Part shown: piece after piece, positions 24,309-33,550 of the stretch | Layout of the letters: the number at the start of each line of letters is the position of its first letter | How positions within the stretch are numbered: position 1 is the stretch's first letter | Source of the DNA: Rhodovastum sp963804495 | Lineage (GTDB): Bacteria > Pseudomonadota > Alphaproteobacteria > Acetobacterales > Acetobacteraceae | Direction of reading: 5' to 3' | Assembly (NCBI GenBank): GCA_963804495.1 | Contig: CAWDQN010000007.1 | Coordinates: forward strand, 62,001 to 126,000 | DNA length: 64,000 nucleotides | Program-made: the position numbers and the translations under genes | Notes under the pieces: generated by a model | What the model saw: the letters and a program-made list of their open reading frames with translations, nothing else | Database searches by the model: none | Told to the model about the DNA's origin: nothing

Positions 24309-27205
24309 GCAGACGTTCTCCCTGCGGATCGTAGAACACCGGGGGCACGAACTCTCAGCGGCACCGGCGCGCCGGTGCAGCCGAGCGCGAACACGGATGT
24401 GCCGACCCGGGCGCGGCCGGATTGCAGCAGACCGAGCGCGATGGGGCGGCCGAGCGCGGCGCTGGCATAGGCCGAGGTGACATGGCCCAGTCCGGCCGTC
24501 GATCCGGGCGAGGCGATCAGTTGCGCGCCTTCCTCCGGCACGGTGGCGTCGATCGGCAGCAGGCCAACGAGCTGCTTGCGGCCGGGGCGGCGCATGTCCG
24601 GGCGCTGCAGCGCATACTTGCCGATGAAGTCCGGCTTTGATTTTCCGATCATGCGGGACAGGCCGACATCGTCGGGCGTGACCGAGCCATCGGTTTCCTG
24701 GCCGACGATGATGTACCCCTTTTCGGCGCGCAGCACGTGCATCGCCTCGGTGCCGTAGGGGGTTAAGCCAAACGCCGCGCCTTCGCGCAGCAGCGCCTGC
24801 CAGACTGCCGGGGCGTGGCCGGCGGGGACGTTGATTTCATAGCCGCGCTCGCCGGTGAAACTGACGCGGAACAGCCGCGCCGCCACGCCGGCGACGGTGC
24901 ACGAGGCCATGCCCATGTGCGGCAGCGCGGCGAGGCTGAGTCCCTCGAGCAGTGGTGCGATCAGGTCAGCCGTGCGCGGTCCCTGCACGGCGATGACCCC
25001 CCAGTGTTCGGTGGTGGAGGTCAGCCAGACACGCAGATCCGGCCACTCGGTCTGCAGGTACTCCTCCATCAGGTGCAGCACGCGGGCGGCGCCGCCGGTG
25101 GTGGTGGTGACATGGAAGCGATCGGCGGCGAGGCGGCCGATGATGCCGTCATCGAAGACAAACCCGTCCTCGCGCAGCAGCAGCCCGTAGCGGCAGCGGC
25201 CGGGCGGCAGTTTCTGCAACGAATTGACATAGATGCGTTCAAGGAACGTGGCGGCATCAGGTCCCACCACCTCGATCTTGCCGAGCGTGGAGGCGTCGAA
25301 GATGCCGGCGGCGGTGCGCACCGCGCGGCACTCGCGGGCGACGGCGGCGTGCATGGTCTCGCCGGCGCGGGGAAAGAACCGGGCGCGCTGCCACAGGCCG
25401 ACCGGCTCGAATACCGCCCCTTGCGCCGCCGCCCAGTCGTGCAGCGGCGCCCGGCGCACCGGGTCGAACAGCGGGCCACGCTGCCGTCCGGCGAGGGAGC
25501 CGAAACTCACCGGGGTGGAGGGCGCGCGGAAGCTGGTGAAGCCGAGGTCGGGAATGTCGCGGTCGAGCGCGTCCGCCGCCACCGCGAGGCCCACCATATT
25601 GGCGATCTTGCCCTGGTCGGTTGCCATGCCGGTGGTGGTGTAGCGCTTGATATGCTCGATGGAGCGGAACCCTTCCCGCACCGCCAGCCGGATGTCGCCC
25701 GACCTCACGTCGTTCTGCGGATCGACGATGCTGCTGGCGTCCGCGCCGCGCACCGCGTCGCGCAGGGCGAGGGAGCTGCTCGTTCGCACCGGCGGCGGCA
25801 CGGCGTGGCCGGCACCGGCGGCCTGGCCTTCGGCGATGCAGGCGGCGAGGTCATCGCTGCCCCGGCAGGCGCCGGCGCAGTCGACATGCTGCGCCGGTTC
25901 GCCGGGCAGGAAGGCGTCGGCCGCCTCGTCCCAGCGCAGCCGGCCGCGGGATTGCGAGAACAGGTTCACGCTCGGCGTCCAGCCGCCGGCCATCAAGACA
26001 AGGTCGCAGGGCAGGGTGCGGGTGCGGTTGCGGACGAGCCTGCCGCTGGCGTCGCGCGGCATGGCCAGCAGGAAATCGGGCCCGGCCGAGAGTCCGTGGC
26101 CGGCCAGCACCTCGATGCCGCGCCGTTCCGCTTCCTCGACCAGCTGCGGCGGCGGGTCGGCGCGCAGATCGACGATGGCCACGATGACGGCGCCGGCATC
26201 CTGAAGCTCGAAGGCCGCGGTCCAGCCGGAATCATGGCTCGCCGTCAGCACGGCACGGCGGCCGGGCCGAACGGCGTAGCGGTTCAGCCAGGTTCGGGCG
26301 GCGGAGGCGAACATGACGTCCGGCCGGTCGTTGCCGTGGAACAGCAGCGGGCGCTCGATGGCCCCGGTGGCGAGCACCACGCGCTTCGCCCGCACTTGCC
26401 AGAGCCGCTCGCGCACGCAGCTGCCTTCAGGAAGAATTTCGGCGAGCGCGAGGAAATTCTGCACCCCGTAGTGGAACGCGGTGGTGGCGGTCAGCAGCCG
26501 CACGCGCGGCGCCGCGCGCAGGGTGGCGATGGCGTCGGCGAGCCAGGTCCAGGCGGGTTTTCCCTCGATCACTTGCTGCGGATCGGCGAGCAGCGAACCG
26601 CCGGGCTCGGCCTGCTCGTCGCACAGGATCACCCGGGCGCCGGTCTCCGCGGCGGTGATCGCGGCGGCGATGCCGGCGGGGCCGGCGCCGACCACCAGCA
26701 CATCGGTGTGGGCAAAACGGCTGGCGTAGCGGTCCGGGTCGGGCGCGTCCGGAGCGCGGCCCAGCCCGGCGAGGCGGCGCAACGCCGGTTCCCACACATG
26801 CTGCCAGGCGCGCGGCGACAGGAAGGTCTTGTAGTAGAAACCGGCCGGCAGCAGCGGCGCGGCGAGCCCGGCCAATGCCGCCGCGTCGAACCGCAGGGAG
26901 GGAAACCGGTTCTGGCTGGATGCCACCAGACCCGCGAACAAGGGCTGGGTGGTGGCGCGGGTGTTCGGGTCGCGCCGTCCGCCGCCGCGGTCGATTTCGA
27001 CCAGGGCGTTCGGCTCCTCCGGTCCGGCGGAGAGGATGCCGCGCGGGCGATGGAATTTGCTGCTCCGGCCGACCACGCGCACGCCATTGGCCAGCAGCGC
27101 GGAGGCCAGCGTGTCACCGGCGAAACCGCGAAGGTCACGTCCGTCGAAGCTGAAATTCAGCGTGCGCGCGCGATCGATGCGCCCGCCCGCCGGCAGGCGG
27201 CTCAT
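24301..27205 (-). pseudogene. soxA: sarcosine oxidase alpha subunit, one-base frameshift near the 3' end
   Basis: About 967 residues when corrected. Start MSRLPAGGRIDRARTLNFSF at 27205; N-terminal ferredoxin-like domain (DGRDLRGFAGDTLASALLANG), FAD/NAD fold (VLVVGAGPAGIAAAI), C-terminal GCV_T-like folate domain. At GCCCCCGG (plus-strand 24339-24347) one extra C moves the frame. Removing it restores VRAPVFYDPQGERLLG and a TGA at 24301-24303; as it stands the frame runs on into soxG and ends at 24188 with unrelated residues. Everything upstream is intact, so it may still be functional or simply mis-sequenced. Confidence 0.82.
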
Positions 27206-27441
27206 GGGGCCGCCTCGAAACGGTCGCTGACGGTATGGCGGCGCAGGGTGAAAAACCGGCCGCAGCCATGCACATGCCGCCAGCGCTCGGCCAGCACGCC
27301 GCGCGGATTGCTGCGCAGATACAGAAACGCGGTCCAGGCGGCGTCGTCCGCCGTGGCGGGCCGCCTGATGCCGGCCTCCCCGCAATTGCGGAATTCGATG
27401 TCCGGCCGGTCGCCGCAATGCGGGCAGGGGATCAGCAGCAT
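27202..27441 (-). CDS. soxD: sarcosine oxidase delta subunit
   Basis: 79 residues. Zinc-binding CPHCGDRPDIEF at the start and the HVHGCGRFF second pair are diagnostic of SoxD. It overlaps the soxA start by four bases (27202-27205) and lies one base from the soxB end, so it is a tight operon. Intact. Confidence 0.93.
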   Translation of the reverse strand: MLLIPCPHCGDRPDIEFRNCGEAGIRRPATADDAAWTAFLYLRSNPRGVLAERWRHVHGCGRFFTLRRHTVSDRFEAAP

Positions 27442-27442
27442 G

Positions 27443-28704
27443 TCAGTGCGCCACCGCCGCCGCCGCCGCCTCGTCGATCAGACGGCCGGTGGCGAAGCGG
27501 TCGAGGGAGAACGGCGCCGCGAGCGGATGCGGCTCGCCGCGGGCCAGGGTGGCGGCGAACACATGGCCCGATCCGGGGGTGGCTTTGAAGCCGCCGGTGC
27601 CCCAGCCGCAATTGACGAACAGGCCGGGCACCGGTGTCGGGCCTATGATGGGCGACCGGTCCGGCGTGACATCGACGATGCCGCCCCAGGCGCGCAGCAT
27701 GCGCAGGCGCCGGAAGATGGGGAACAATTCGCAGATCGCTTCCAGCGTCTGCGTCAGGACCTGCAAACTGCCGGCCTGGCTGTAGGAGATGTACTGGTCG
27801 GTGCCGGCGCCGATGACCAGCTCGCCCTTGTCGGACTGGCTGATATAGGCGTGCACCGTGTTCGACATGGCGACGCAGGGAAACACCGGCTTCACCGGCT
27901 CGCTGACCAGGGCCTGCAGCGGATAACTCTCCAGCGGCATGCGCAACCCGGCCATGGCCATGACCACGCTGCTATGGCCGGCGGCGGCCACGCCGATGCG
28001 CGGCGTCCGCACGGAGCCCTTGCTTGTCTGAACCCCGATGACCGCGCCGGTCGCGTCGCGGTCGATGCCGGTGACCTCGCAATTCTGCACGATGTCGACG
28101 CCTAGCGTGCTGGCCGCTCGGGCGTAGCCCCAGGCCACCGCATCATGCCGGGCGGTGCCGCCGCGGCGCTGCAGTGCCGCGCCGGTGACCGGATAGCGCG
28201 CATCCGCGGCGATGTTCAGCGGTGGGCAGAAGGACTTCGCCTGCGCCGGGGTAAGCCATTCGTTGTCCACCCCGGCCAGGCGGTTGGCGCAGATGTGGCG
28301 GCGGAATACCTGCTCGTCATGCACCGAATGCGCCAGCATCAGCACGCCGCGCGGGCTGAACATGACATTGTAGTTCAGCGCTTGACCGACAGATCCCCCC
28401 ACAGCTTCAGGGCGTGGTCGTACAGCGCGGCGCTCTCGGGAAACAGGTAGTTGGACCGCAGGATGGTGGTGTTGCGGCCGGTGTTGCCGCCGCCGATCCA
28501 GCCCTTCTCCAGCACGGCGACCCGGCGCAGCCCGAACGCCGATGCCAGGTAATAGGCCGTTGCCAGCCCGTGCCCGCCGCCGCCGATGATGACCACGTCA
28601 TAGGCCGGTTGCGGGCGCTCCGGCGCGCGCCACTGCTCGGGCCAGGAACGATGCGCGGTCAGGGCACCGCGGGCCAGGGACAGGACGGAAAATCGTTGCG
28701 GCAT
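27443..28704 (-). pseudogene. soxB: sarcosine oxidase beta subunit, frameshifted
   Basis: The N-terminal part starts at 28704 (MPQRFSVLSLARGALTAHRS) with the FAD motif YDVVIIGGGGHGLATAYYLA. Its frame ends at a TGA at 28375 after LWGDLSVKR. The remainder continues in another frame as QALNYNVMFSPRGVLMLAHS and reads to the stop at 27443. Deleting GT (plus-strand 28385-28386) gives LWGDLSQALNYN, matching the family. It would demethylate sarcosine using FAD/FMN together with SoxA. The break is early (about residue 107), so unless it is a sequencing error no intact protein is made. Confidence 0.85.
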
Positions 28705-28866
28705 GCGGTAGAGTATGCGCCGGGATGGGAGGCAAGGCGAGGGGCTCAGGGGCGACGGGGAAGGAAGGAGGGTCAGGGCAGAGCGCTGGGCTTCGTTGCC
28801 CCGATAGCCCTTCGCCTCGCCATCCAATTGCGGCACTTTGTCAGGCGAACCGAAGGAGCAACCCCT

Positions 28867-29574
28867 ATGTCGCTCGATCCCGGCGTCACCCGGTCGCTGT
28901 TGGGCGTGTCGACGGCGACGTTGACCACCGTGCTGCTGAAAAAGGGCCTGCGCAACGTCTGGCTGCGCGGCACCGTGCCCCTGCGGCCCGGCCAGCCGCG
29001 TCTGGTGGGCCGCGCGTTTACGTTGCGCTTCGTGCCGGCACGCGAGGACCTTGCCACGCCCAACTCCTGGTCATCGCCCAGATCCACCCGGGCGGCGATC
29101 GAGGCCATGCCGGCGGGGTGCATTGCCGTGGTCGACGCCAGGGGTGTCACCGATGCCGGTATTTTCGGGGACATCCTGTGCGCCCGCATGGCAAAGCGGG
29201 GCGTGGCGGGGCTGGTGACCGACGGGGTGGTGCGCGACCTCACCGGGGTTCTTTCCACGGGGCTGCCGGTATGGTGCCGCGGCGCCGCCGCGCCGCCATC
29301 GGTGGCCGGCCTGACCTTTGTTGACTGGCAGTCGCCGGTCGGCTGCGGCGGTGTCGCAGTGTTCCCCGACGATCTTATGGTTGCGGATCAGGACGGGGCG
29401 GTCGTGGTGCCGCAGGCGCTGGCCGGCTCGGTGGCCGCCGCCGCGGTGGAGCAGGAGCGGCTGGAGGGCTGGATCATGGCCGAAGTCGAGCGCGGCACGC
29501 CATTGCCCGGGCTGTATCCGCCGGATGTCGAGACCCGCGCCCGCTACGAGGCCTGGGTGCAGGGACAGCCGTAG
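28867..29574 (+). CDS. RraA-like / HMG aldolase-fold protein
   Basis: 235 residues starting MSLDPGVTRSLLGVSTATLT (ATG 28867). GTVPLRPGQPRLVGRAFTL, AVVDARGVTDAGIFGDILC and GLVTDGVVRDLTGV correspond to the GDxxxxxxxG...DGxxRD pattern of the RraA/demethylmenaquinone methyltransferase-like fold. Members include RNase E inhibitors and class II pyruvate aldolases of the HMG/CHA type; a small-molecule lyase role is more likely here than RNase control. It is divergent from soxB, with 162 bp between. Confidence 0.8.
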   Translation: MSLDPGVTRSLLGVSTATLTTVLLKKGLRNVWLRGTVPLRPGQPRLVGRAFTLRFVPAREDLATPNSWSSPRSTRAAIEAMPAGCIAVVDARGVTDAGIFGDILCARMAKRGVAGLVTDGVVRDLTGVLSTGLPVWCRGAAAPPSVAGLTFVDWQSPVGCGGVAVFPDDLMVADQDGAVVVPQALAGSVAAAAVEQERLEGWIMAEVERGTPLPGLYPPDVETRARYEAWVQGQP

Positions 29575-29625
29575 CGGCCGATCTGTCGCCGCATTAGATT
29601 GGCCGCGAAACAGGGAGACTGGGTT

Positions 29626-29727
29626 ATGTGGTTCCGCGTCGTCCTCGCTCTCGCCGTGTTCGCCGTGCTGGGCTTGCTGTGGATGCTGGTGTTCGGCCCG
29701 GTGCACGCCGCGCTGTCGGCGGGGTAG
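29626..29727 (+). CDS. 33-residue putative single-span membrane protein
   Basis: ATG at 29626 preceded by CAGGGAGACTGGGTT, a plausible ribosome site. It encodes MWFRVVLALAVFAVLGLLWM and then LVFGPVHAALSAG, stop TAG at 29725. The whole centre is hydrophobic, one membrane helix. It sits 51 bp after the RraA-like gene, so it could be the second gene of that unit, and the hairpin repeat begins right at its stop. No homologue recognised. The only support is the start context and composition. Confidence 0.45.
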   Translation: MWFRVVLALAVFAVLGLLWMLVFGPVHAALSAG

Positions 29728-29806
29728 GAAGGTTAAGGAACGCCCGGGCTCTGCCCTGGACCCGCCAAGGGGCAGTGGCCCCTTGGAACCCATTACTTTT
29801 TAGACG
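29728..29806. repeat. dispersed double-hairpin repeat, copy 5
   Basis: AAGGAACGCCCGGGCTCTGC at one end, then CCAAGGGGCAGTGGCCCCTTGG and AACCCATTACTTTTTAGACG. TTTTAGAC(G/A) is also the edge of copies 1 and 2, so this marks the element boundary. It directly replaces whatever lay 5' of the ribbon-helix-helix remnant. Confidence 0.88.
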
Positions 29807-29815
29807 GTCGGCTCG

Positions 29816-30058
29816 CTGAAGAAAGCCAAGCCGCCGGCCGCCATTGCAAGCCTTGAGTCTCCGGCCGCGCCAGCGGCTCCGGCGTCCACCCCGCCTCGTG
29901 TTCAGACGTCGGTGCGCCTCGATCCGGCGATGTGGGCGGCGTTGAATGACCTGGCCACGCGCAAGCGAGTGGAAACCGGCCGGCGTGTGACCGTGCACGA
30001 CCTGTTGCTTGACGGCGCCCGCCAGGTCCTGGCAGTGCATGGTATCAAGCTGCCTTGA
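29816..30058 (+). pseudogene. 5'-truncated ribbon-helix-helix type gene
   Basis: Reading frame of about 80 codons ending TGA at 30056-30058: an Ala/Pro-rich linker (KKAKPPAAIASLESPAAP) and then QTSVRLDPAMWAALNDLATR and RRVTVHDLLLDGARQVLAVHG, which looks like an extended RHH DNA-binding fold of plasmid/partition or antitoxin type. No ATG/GTG/TTG start lies before the linker: the frame is closed by TAG at 29801, inside the edge of the repeat. The 5' end was probably lost to the repeat. A GTG at the RHH core could still initiate a short protein. Confidence 0.5.
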
Positions 30059-30192
30059 TGCTATGATGCCAAGGTTGCAGCAGCCTGGCGACAAGGCAAA
30101 TCTCTTGTCGTGCCTCATGCAGGGGCGTCACATTCGACAGGAAATCGCCCACGCGCTTGCAGATTATGATGCTTTTTATAGGATTTGCACAC

Positions 30193-30693
30193 CTAATCGA
30201 TATCGTCGAGAGGTTTTAGATCGAGGAGTTTTCTAATGAGTTTTACACGTTTTTCGATATCACTACTGTCACTCTGTGTGTAATACAGCTTATCCATGTA
30301 CGTTGAAACCGAGCGCAATTGGAGCGCGGCTCTCTCGATGTCTTCGAGGGAGGGTTGATGAAACAAAAAATTGAATGTGTCGTAGAAAAATATTGTATTT
30401 GACTTGGATATTAAGTCGCTTGAGCTTTTCATCAGAGCCTCTTTCGCTTTCTCTAACGCCCCTTTCGCTTTATCTAATGCTTCTTTCTCTTTATCTGATA
30501 CTTCTTTCAAGTGTGGATTATAGGTGCGGGTACTAATGGCTGGACCGTGAAAAGCAAGATTAAAGCGGACTTCGCCAATCGACTTTCGAATCTCATAAAA
30601 AGGATCGAAAAAGGCCTTCGACAAGAATTGTGCAACGATAGAAACGACGATTCCGCCGAAGATTGTAAAACAAGCTGTCACAAGCTGAGCCAT
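30193..30693 (-). CDS. orphan membrane-anchored coiled-coil protein, AT-rich
   Basis: 166 residues, no recognised family. An N-terminal membrane helix (LVTACFTIFGGIVVSIVAQFL) is followed by PFYEIRKSIGEVRFNLAFHG, which resembles a motif seen in unannotated membrane-anchored proteins, then a Lys/Glu-rich coiled coil (EVSDKEKEALDKAKGALEKA) and a helical C-terminus ending KLLDLKPLDDID. The body should face the cytoplasm. Base composition is clearly lower in GC than its neighbours (runs such as AAACAAAAAATTGAATG), a sign of transfer. It lies between a truncated RHH gene and a Sel1-repeat gene, with no operon partner. Confidence 0.6.
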   Translation of the reverse strand: MAQLVTACFTIFGGIVVSIVAQFLSKAFFDPFYEIRKSIGEVRFNLAFHGPAISTRTYNPHLKEVSDKEKEALDKAKGALEKAKEALMKSSSDLISKSNTIFFYDTFNFLFHQPSLEDIERAALQLRSVSTYMDKLYYTQSDSSDIEKRVKLIRKLLDLKPLDDID

Positions 30694-30800
30694 CGATTAA
30701 CTCCCTGTCGACCACTGTTCCCAGCCCATATGGTAACCATTAATCCTCAGTCGCTCGCTGAACGCGCGACACAACTGCACCGTACATCGTACGACCAATC

Positions 30801-31856
30801 CTATTTTGCCTTCCACTCGCGCGAGAGCCGCTGTGCCTCCGCGATTTGCGTGGGTGTCATCGTGATGGCTACGCTGTTGCGGTATTTAGCGGCATCGGCA
30901 TCACCTTTGGCAGCGGCAATATTAAACCACATATATGCCAGTACATCGTCCTTCGGCACACCTAGGCCCTTGGTATACATGACGCCGAGATTGTACTGGG
31001 CGGCGGCGTCGCCCTGCTCGGCCGCCAGCCGATACCACTTCACCGCCAGCCCGTCGTCCTTCGGCACGCCTCGGCCATAGGCATACATGATGCCAAGATT
31101 GGATCGGGCGGCGGCGTCGCCCTGCTCGGCCGCCAGCCGATACCACTTCACCGCCAGCCCGTCGTCCTCCGGCACGCCTCGTCCATAGGCATACATGATG
31201 CCAAGATTGGATTGGGCGGCGGCGTCGCCCTGCTCGGCCGCCAGCCGATACCACTTCACCGCCAGCCCGTCGTCCTTCGGCACGCCTCGGCCGGCGGCAT
31301 ACATCATGCCGAGAAGAAGCTGGGCGTAGGCGTAGCCATGGTCGGCGGCAAGCCGGTACCATTTCACCGCCAGCCCGTCGTCCTTCGGCATACCTTCGCC
31401 ATACATAAAGCCGAGCTTAGTTTGGGCGTCGGCGTCCCCCTGCTCGGCTGCCAGCCGAAACCATTTCACCGCCAGCACATCGTCCTTCGGCACACCTAGG
31501 CCCTTGGTATACATGACGCCGAGATAAACTTGGGCGGCGGCGAAGCCCTGCTCGGCTGCCAGCCGAAACCATTTCACCGCCAGCACATCGTCCTTCGGCA
31601 CGCCTAGGCCGTTGGTATACATGACGCCGAGAATATACTGGGCGGCGGCGAAGCCCTGCTCGGCTGCCAGCCGCCAGAGACGAACCGCAGTCGTGTAATC
31701 CTGGCGATGGTAGGCTGACATGCCGTCTAGGAAGTCTGATTTTTGGTCAGCGGCCACTGGTCCAGGAAGGGCGAGCATCAGAAGCATGGCCCCTGTCCAT
31801 ACTGCCCGCATAACGGTCATGCCCCAACCGTGAAATCGTGCCATGATCGACATCAT
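30801..31856 (-). CDS. secreted Sel1-repeat protein
   Basis: 351 residues. Signal sequence (MRAVWTGAMLLMLALPGPVAADQ) followed by about eight Sel1/TPR-like repeats of 36 residues with the pattern AAEQGDAAAQSNLGIMYAYG, RGVPKDDGLAVKWYRL. The ATG at 31856 has CGGAGCT just upstream, though internal Mets nearer the signal are alternatives. Sel1 arrays are periplasmic or extracytoplasmic protein-binding scaffolds; the partner is unknown. Three repeats are nearly identical in DNA, with exact 108-bp spacing (e.g. GCCCTGCTCGGCCGCCAGCC at 31011, 31119, 31227), so the array has changed length recently. Confidence 0.85.
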   Translation of the reverse strand: MMSIMARFHGWGMTVMRAVWTGAMLLMLALPGPVAADQKSDFLDGMSAYHRQDYTTAVRLWRLAAEQGFAAAQYILGVMYTNGLGVPKDDVLAVKWFRLAAEQGFAAAQVYLGVMYTKGLGVPKDDVLAVKWFRLAAEQGDADAQTKLGFMYGEGMPKDDGLAVKWYRLAADHGYAYAQLLLGMMYAAGRGVPKDDGLAVKWYRLAAEQGDAAAQSNLGIMYAYGRGVPEDDGLAVKWYRLAAEQGDAAARSNLGIMYAYGRGVPKDDGLAVKWYRLAAEQGDAAAQYNLGVMYTKGLGVPKDDVLAYMWFNIAAAKGDADAAKYRNSVAITMTPTQIAEAQRLSREWKAK

Positions 31857-31952
31857 AGCTCCGCGCGATCTCTCCGCATAGACAGCCCGGCGGGGCCGAT
31901 CCAGAATAACACGCGATAAGCTTTGTTATCGCGTAAAAGAAAGGATTGGCAA

Positions 31953-32083
31953 TTGTTATGCGAGGGGGGTGAGGCGGTGAACTGGTTCACCGGCTCACCC
32001 CCCTCTCAAAACAACTGTCTAAAGTAGCGGGGTCCAGGGGCCTCTCGGCCCTTGGCGGGTCCAGGGCAGAGCCCTGGCCTTCC
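31953..32083. repeat. dispersed compound repeat, copy 6, with long hairpin
   Basis: A 30-bp inverted repeat (31953-31982 against 31985-32014, three mismatches, 2-nt loop) is followed by CTGTCTAAAGTAGCGGGGTC, GGGGCCTCTCGGCCC and CCAGGGCAGAGCCCTGG, ending at the tldD stop. Same architecture as copy 1: long hairpin, TGTCTAAA, then two GC hairpins. It lies between the Sel1 gene start and the tldD end. Confidence 0.85.
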
Positions 32084-33550
32084 TTATCCGGCCGCCGTCC
32101 CGCCCACGGTCAGCCCAGTCAGTTTCAGCGTCGGCTGCCCGACCCCCACCGGCACGCCCTGGCCGTTCTTGCCGCAGGTGCCGACGCCCGGATCCAGCGC
32201 CATGTCGTTGCCGATCATCTCCACCCGGGTGAGCGCGTCCGGGCCGTTGCCGATCAGCGTGGCGCCTTTCACCGGGGCGGTGACGCGGCCATCCTCGATC
32301 AGGTAGGCCTCGCTGGCGGTGAACACAAATTTGCCGGACGTGATATCGACCTGCCCGCCGCCGAAATTCACCGCATACAGGCCGTGCTTCACCGAGCGGA
32401 TCATCTCGTCCGGGCTGTGCGGGCCGGACAGCATGATGGTGTTGGTCATGCGCGGCATCGGCGCATGCGCGTGCGACTGGCGGCGGCCATTGCCGGTGGC
32501 GCGCACGCCCATCAGGCGCGCGTTCAGCCGGTCCTGCAGGAATTCGCGCAGGTAGCCGTCCTCGATCAGCACGGTGCGACTGGTGGGCGTGCCCTCGTCG
32601 TCCACCGTCAGGCTGCCGCGCCGGTCCGGCAGGGTGCCGTCGTCCACCACCGTCACGCCGGGGGCGGCGATGCGCTGACCGAGCAGACCGGAGAAGGCCG
32701 AGGTTTTCTTGCGGTTGAAATCGCCCTCCAGCCCGTGACCGATCGCCTCATGCAGCAGGATTCCGGGCCAGCCCGGACCCAGAACCACCGGCATCTCGCC
32801 GGCGGGCGCCGGCTGGCTTTCCAGGTTCACCAGCGCCTGGCGCAGGGCTTCGTCCACCGCGCCGCGCCAGTGTGCCTCGTCGAGGATGCGGTCGTAGCCG
32901 AACCGGCCGCCGCAGCCGTGGCCGCCGGTTTCCCGCCGTCCGTCCTGATCGACCACCACCGAGACATTCAGGCGCACCAGCGGCCGCAGATCGGCGACCC
33001 GCCGCCCGTCGGCGCGGATGATCTGCACCGCCTGCCACGACCCGGTGATCGAGGCCATCACCTGCCTGACCCGTGGATCGGCGCCGCGCGCATAGGCGTC
33101 GATTTCGGCCAGCAGCCCGGTGCGCCTGCCGAAATCCATGCCGGTCAGCGGGTTGGCATCGGAATACAGGCGCGCATTGGTGGCGCGCGGCGGCTCGGCC
33201 TCGGTGCCGGCGTGGCCGGCGGAAACCGCGCCAACGGTGGCGGCGGCGCGCCGCAATGCGGCCTCGCTGAGCTCGCCCGAGTGCGCATAGCCGGTCGCCT
33301 CGCCCGCCACCGCGCGCAGGCCGAAGCCCAACGTGGTGTCGAACCCGGCGCTGCGGATGCGGCCGTCATCCAGGCTGATCGACTCGCTTTCCTGGTATTC
33401 CAGGTACAGTTCCCCGTCGTCGCTGGATTCCAGCGCCTCGCGGGTGAGGCGGGCGGCGGTGTCCTGATCCAGCAGGGCGCCGTCGCGCTCGAAGAACAGC
33501 CGGTCGGTGACGGAGAGCGGGGTGTCGAGAGGCGTCGCGTCGGCCGTCAT
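32084..33550 (-). CDS. tldD: TldD metalloprotease
   Basis: 488 residues from ATG at 33550. The zinc motif HEAIGHGLEGD (HExxH) is present, and GKFVFTASEAYLIEDGRVTAPVKGATLIGNGPDAL near the C-terminus is characteristic. It is the catalytic partner of PmbA (21431-22762). It overlaps the upstream histidine kinase stop by four bases (33547-33550, ATGA), so they are co-translated. A hairpin repeat lies right at its stop. Confidence 0.95.
   Translation of the reverse strand: MTADATPLDTPLSVTDRLFFERDGALLDQDTAARLTREALESSDDGELYLEYQESESISLDDGRIRSAGFDTTLGFGLRAVAGEATGYAHSGELSEAALRRAAATVGAVSAGHAGTEAEPPRATNARLYSDANPLTGMDFGRRTGLLAEIDAYARGADPRVRQVMASITGSWQAVQIIRADGRRVADLRPLVRLNVSVVVDQDGRRETGGHGCGGRFGYDRILDEAHWRGAVDEALRQALVNLESQPAPAGEMPVVLGPGWPGILLHEAIGHGLEGDFNRKKTSAFSGLLGQRIAAPGVTVVDDGTLPDRRGSLTVDDEGTPTSRTVLIEDGYLREFLQDRLNARLMGVRATGNGRRQSHAHAPMPRMTNTIMLSGPHSPDEMIRSVKHGLYAVNFGGGQVDITSGKFVFTASEAYLIEDGRVTAPVKGATLIGNGPDALTRVEMIGNDMALDPGVGTCGKNGQGVPVGVGQPTLKLTGLTVGGTAAG

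Noticed and set aside
24815..28105. Very long plus-strand open frame opposite the sox operon
   Set aside because: Antisense shadow of soxA/soxB caused by high GC; Arg/Gly/Ala-rich with no motifs.
30063..30236. Plus-strand 57-codon ORF (MMPRLQQPGDKANL...)
   Set aside because: No ribosome site, overlaps the end of the minus-strand orphan gene and follows a broken RHH gene; too weak to list as a gene.
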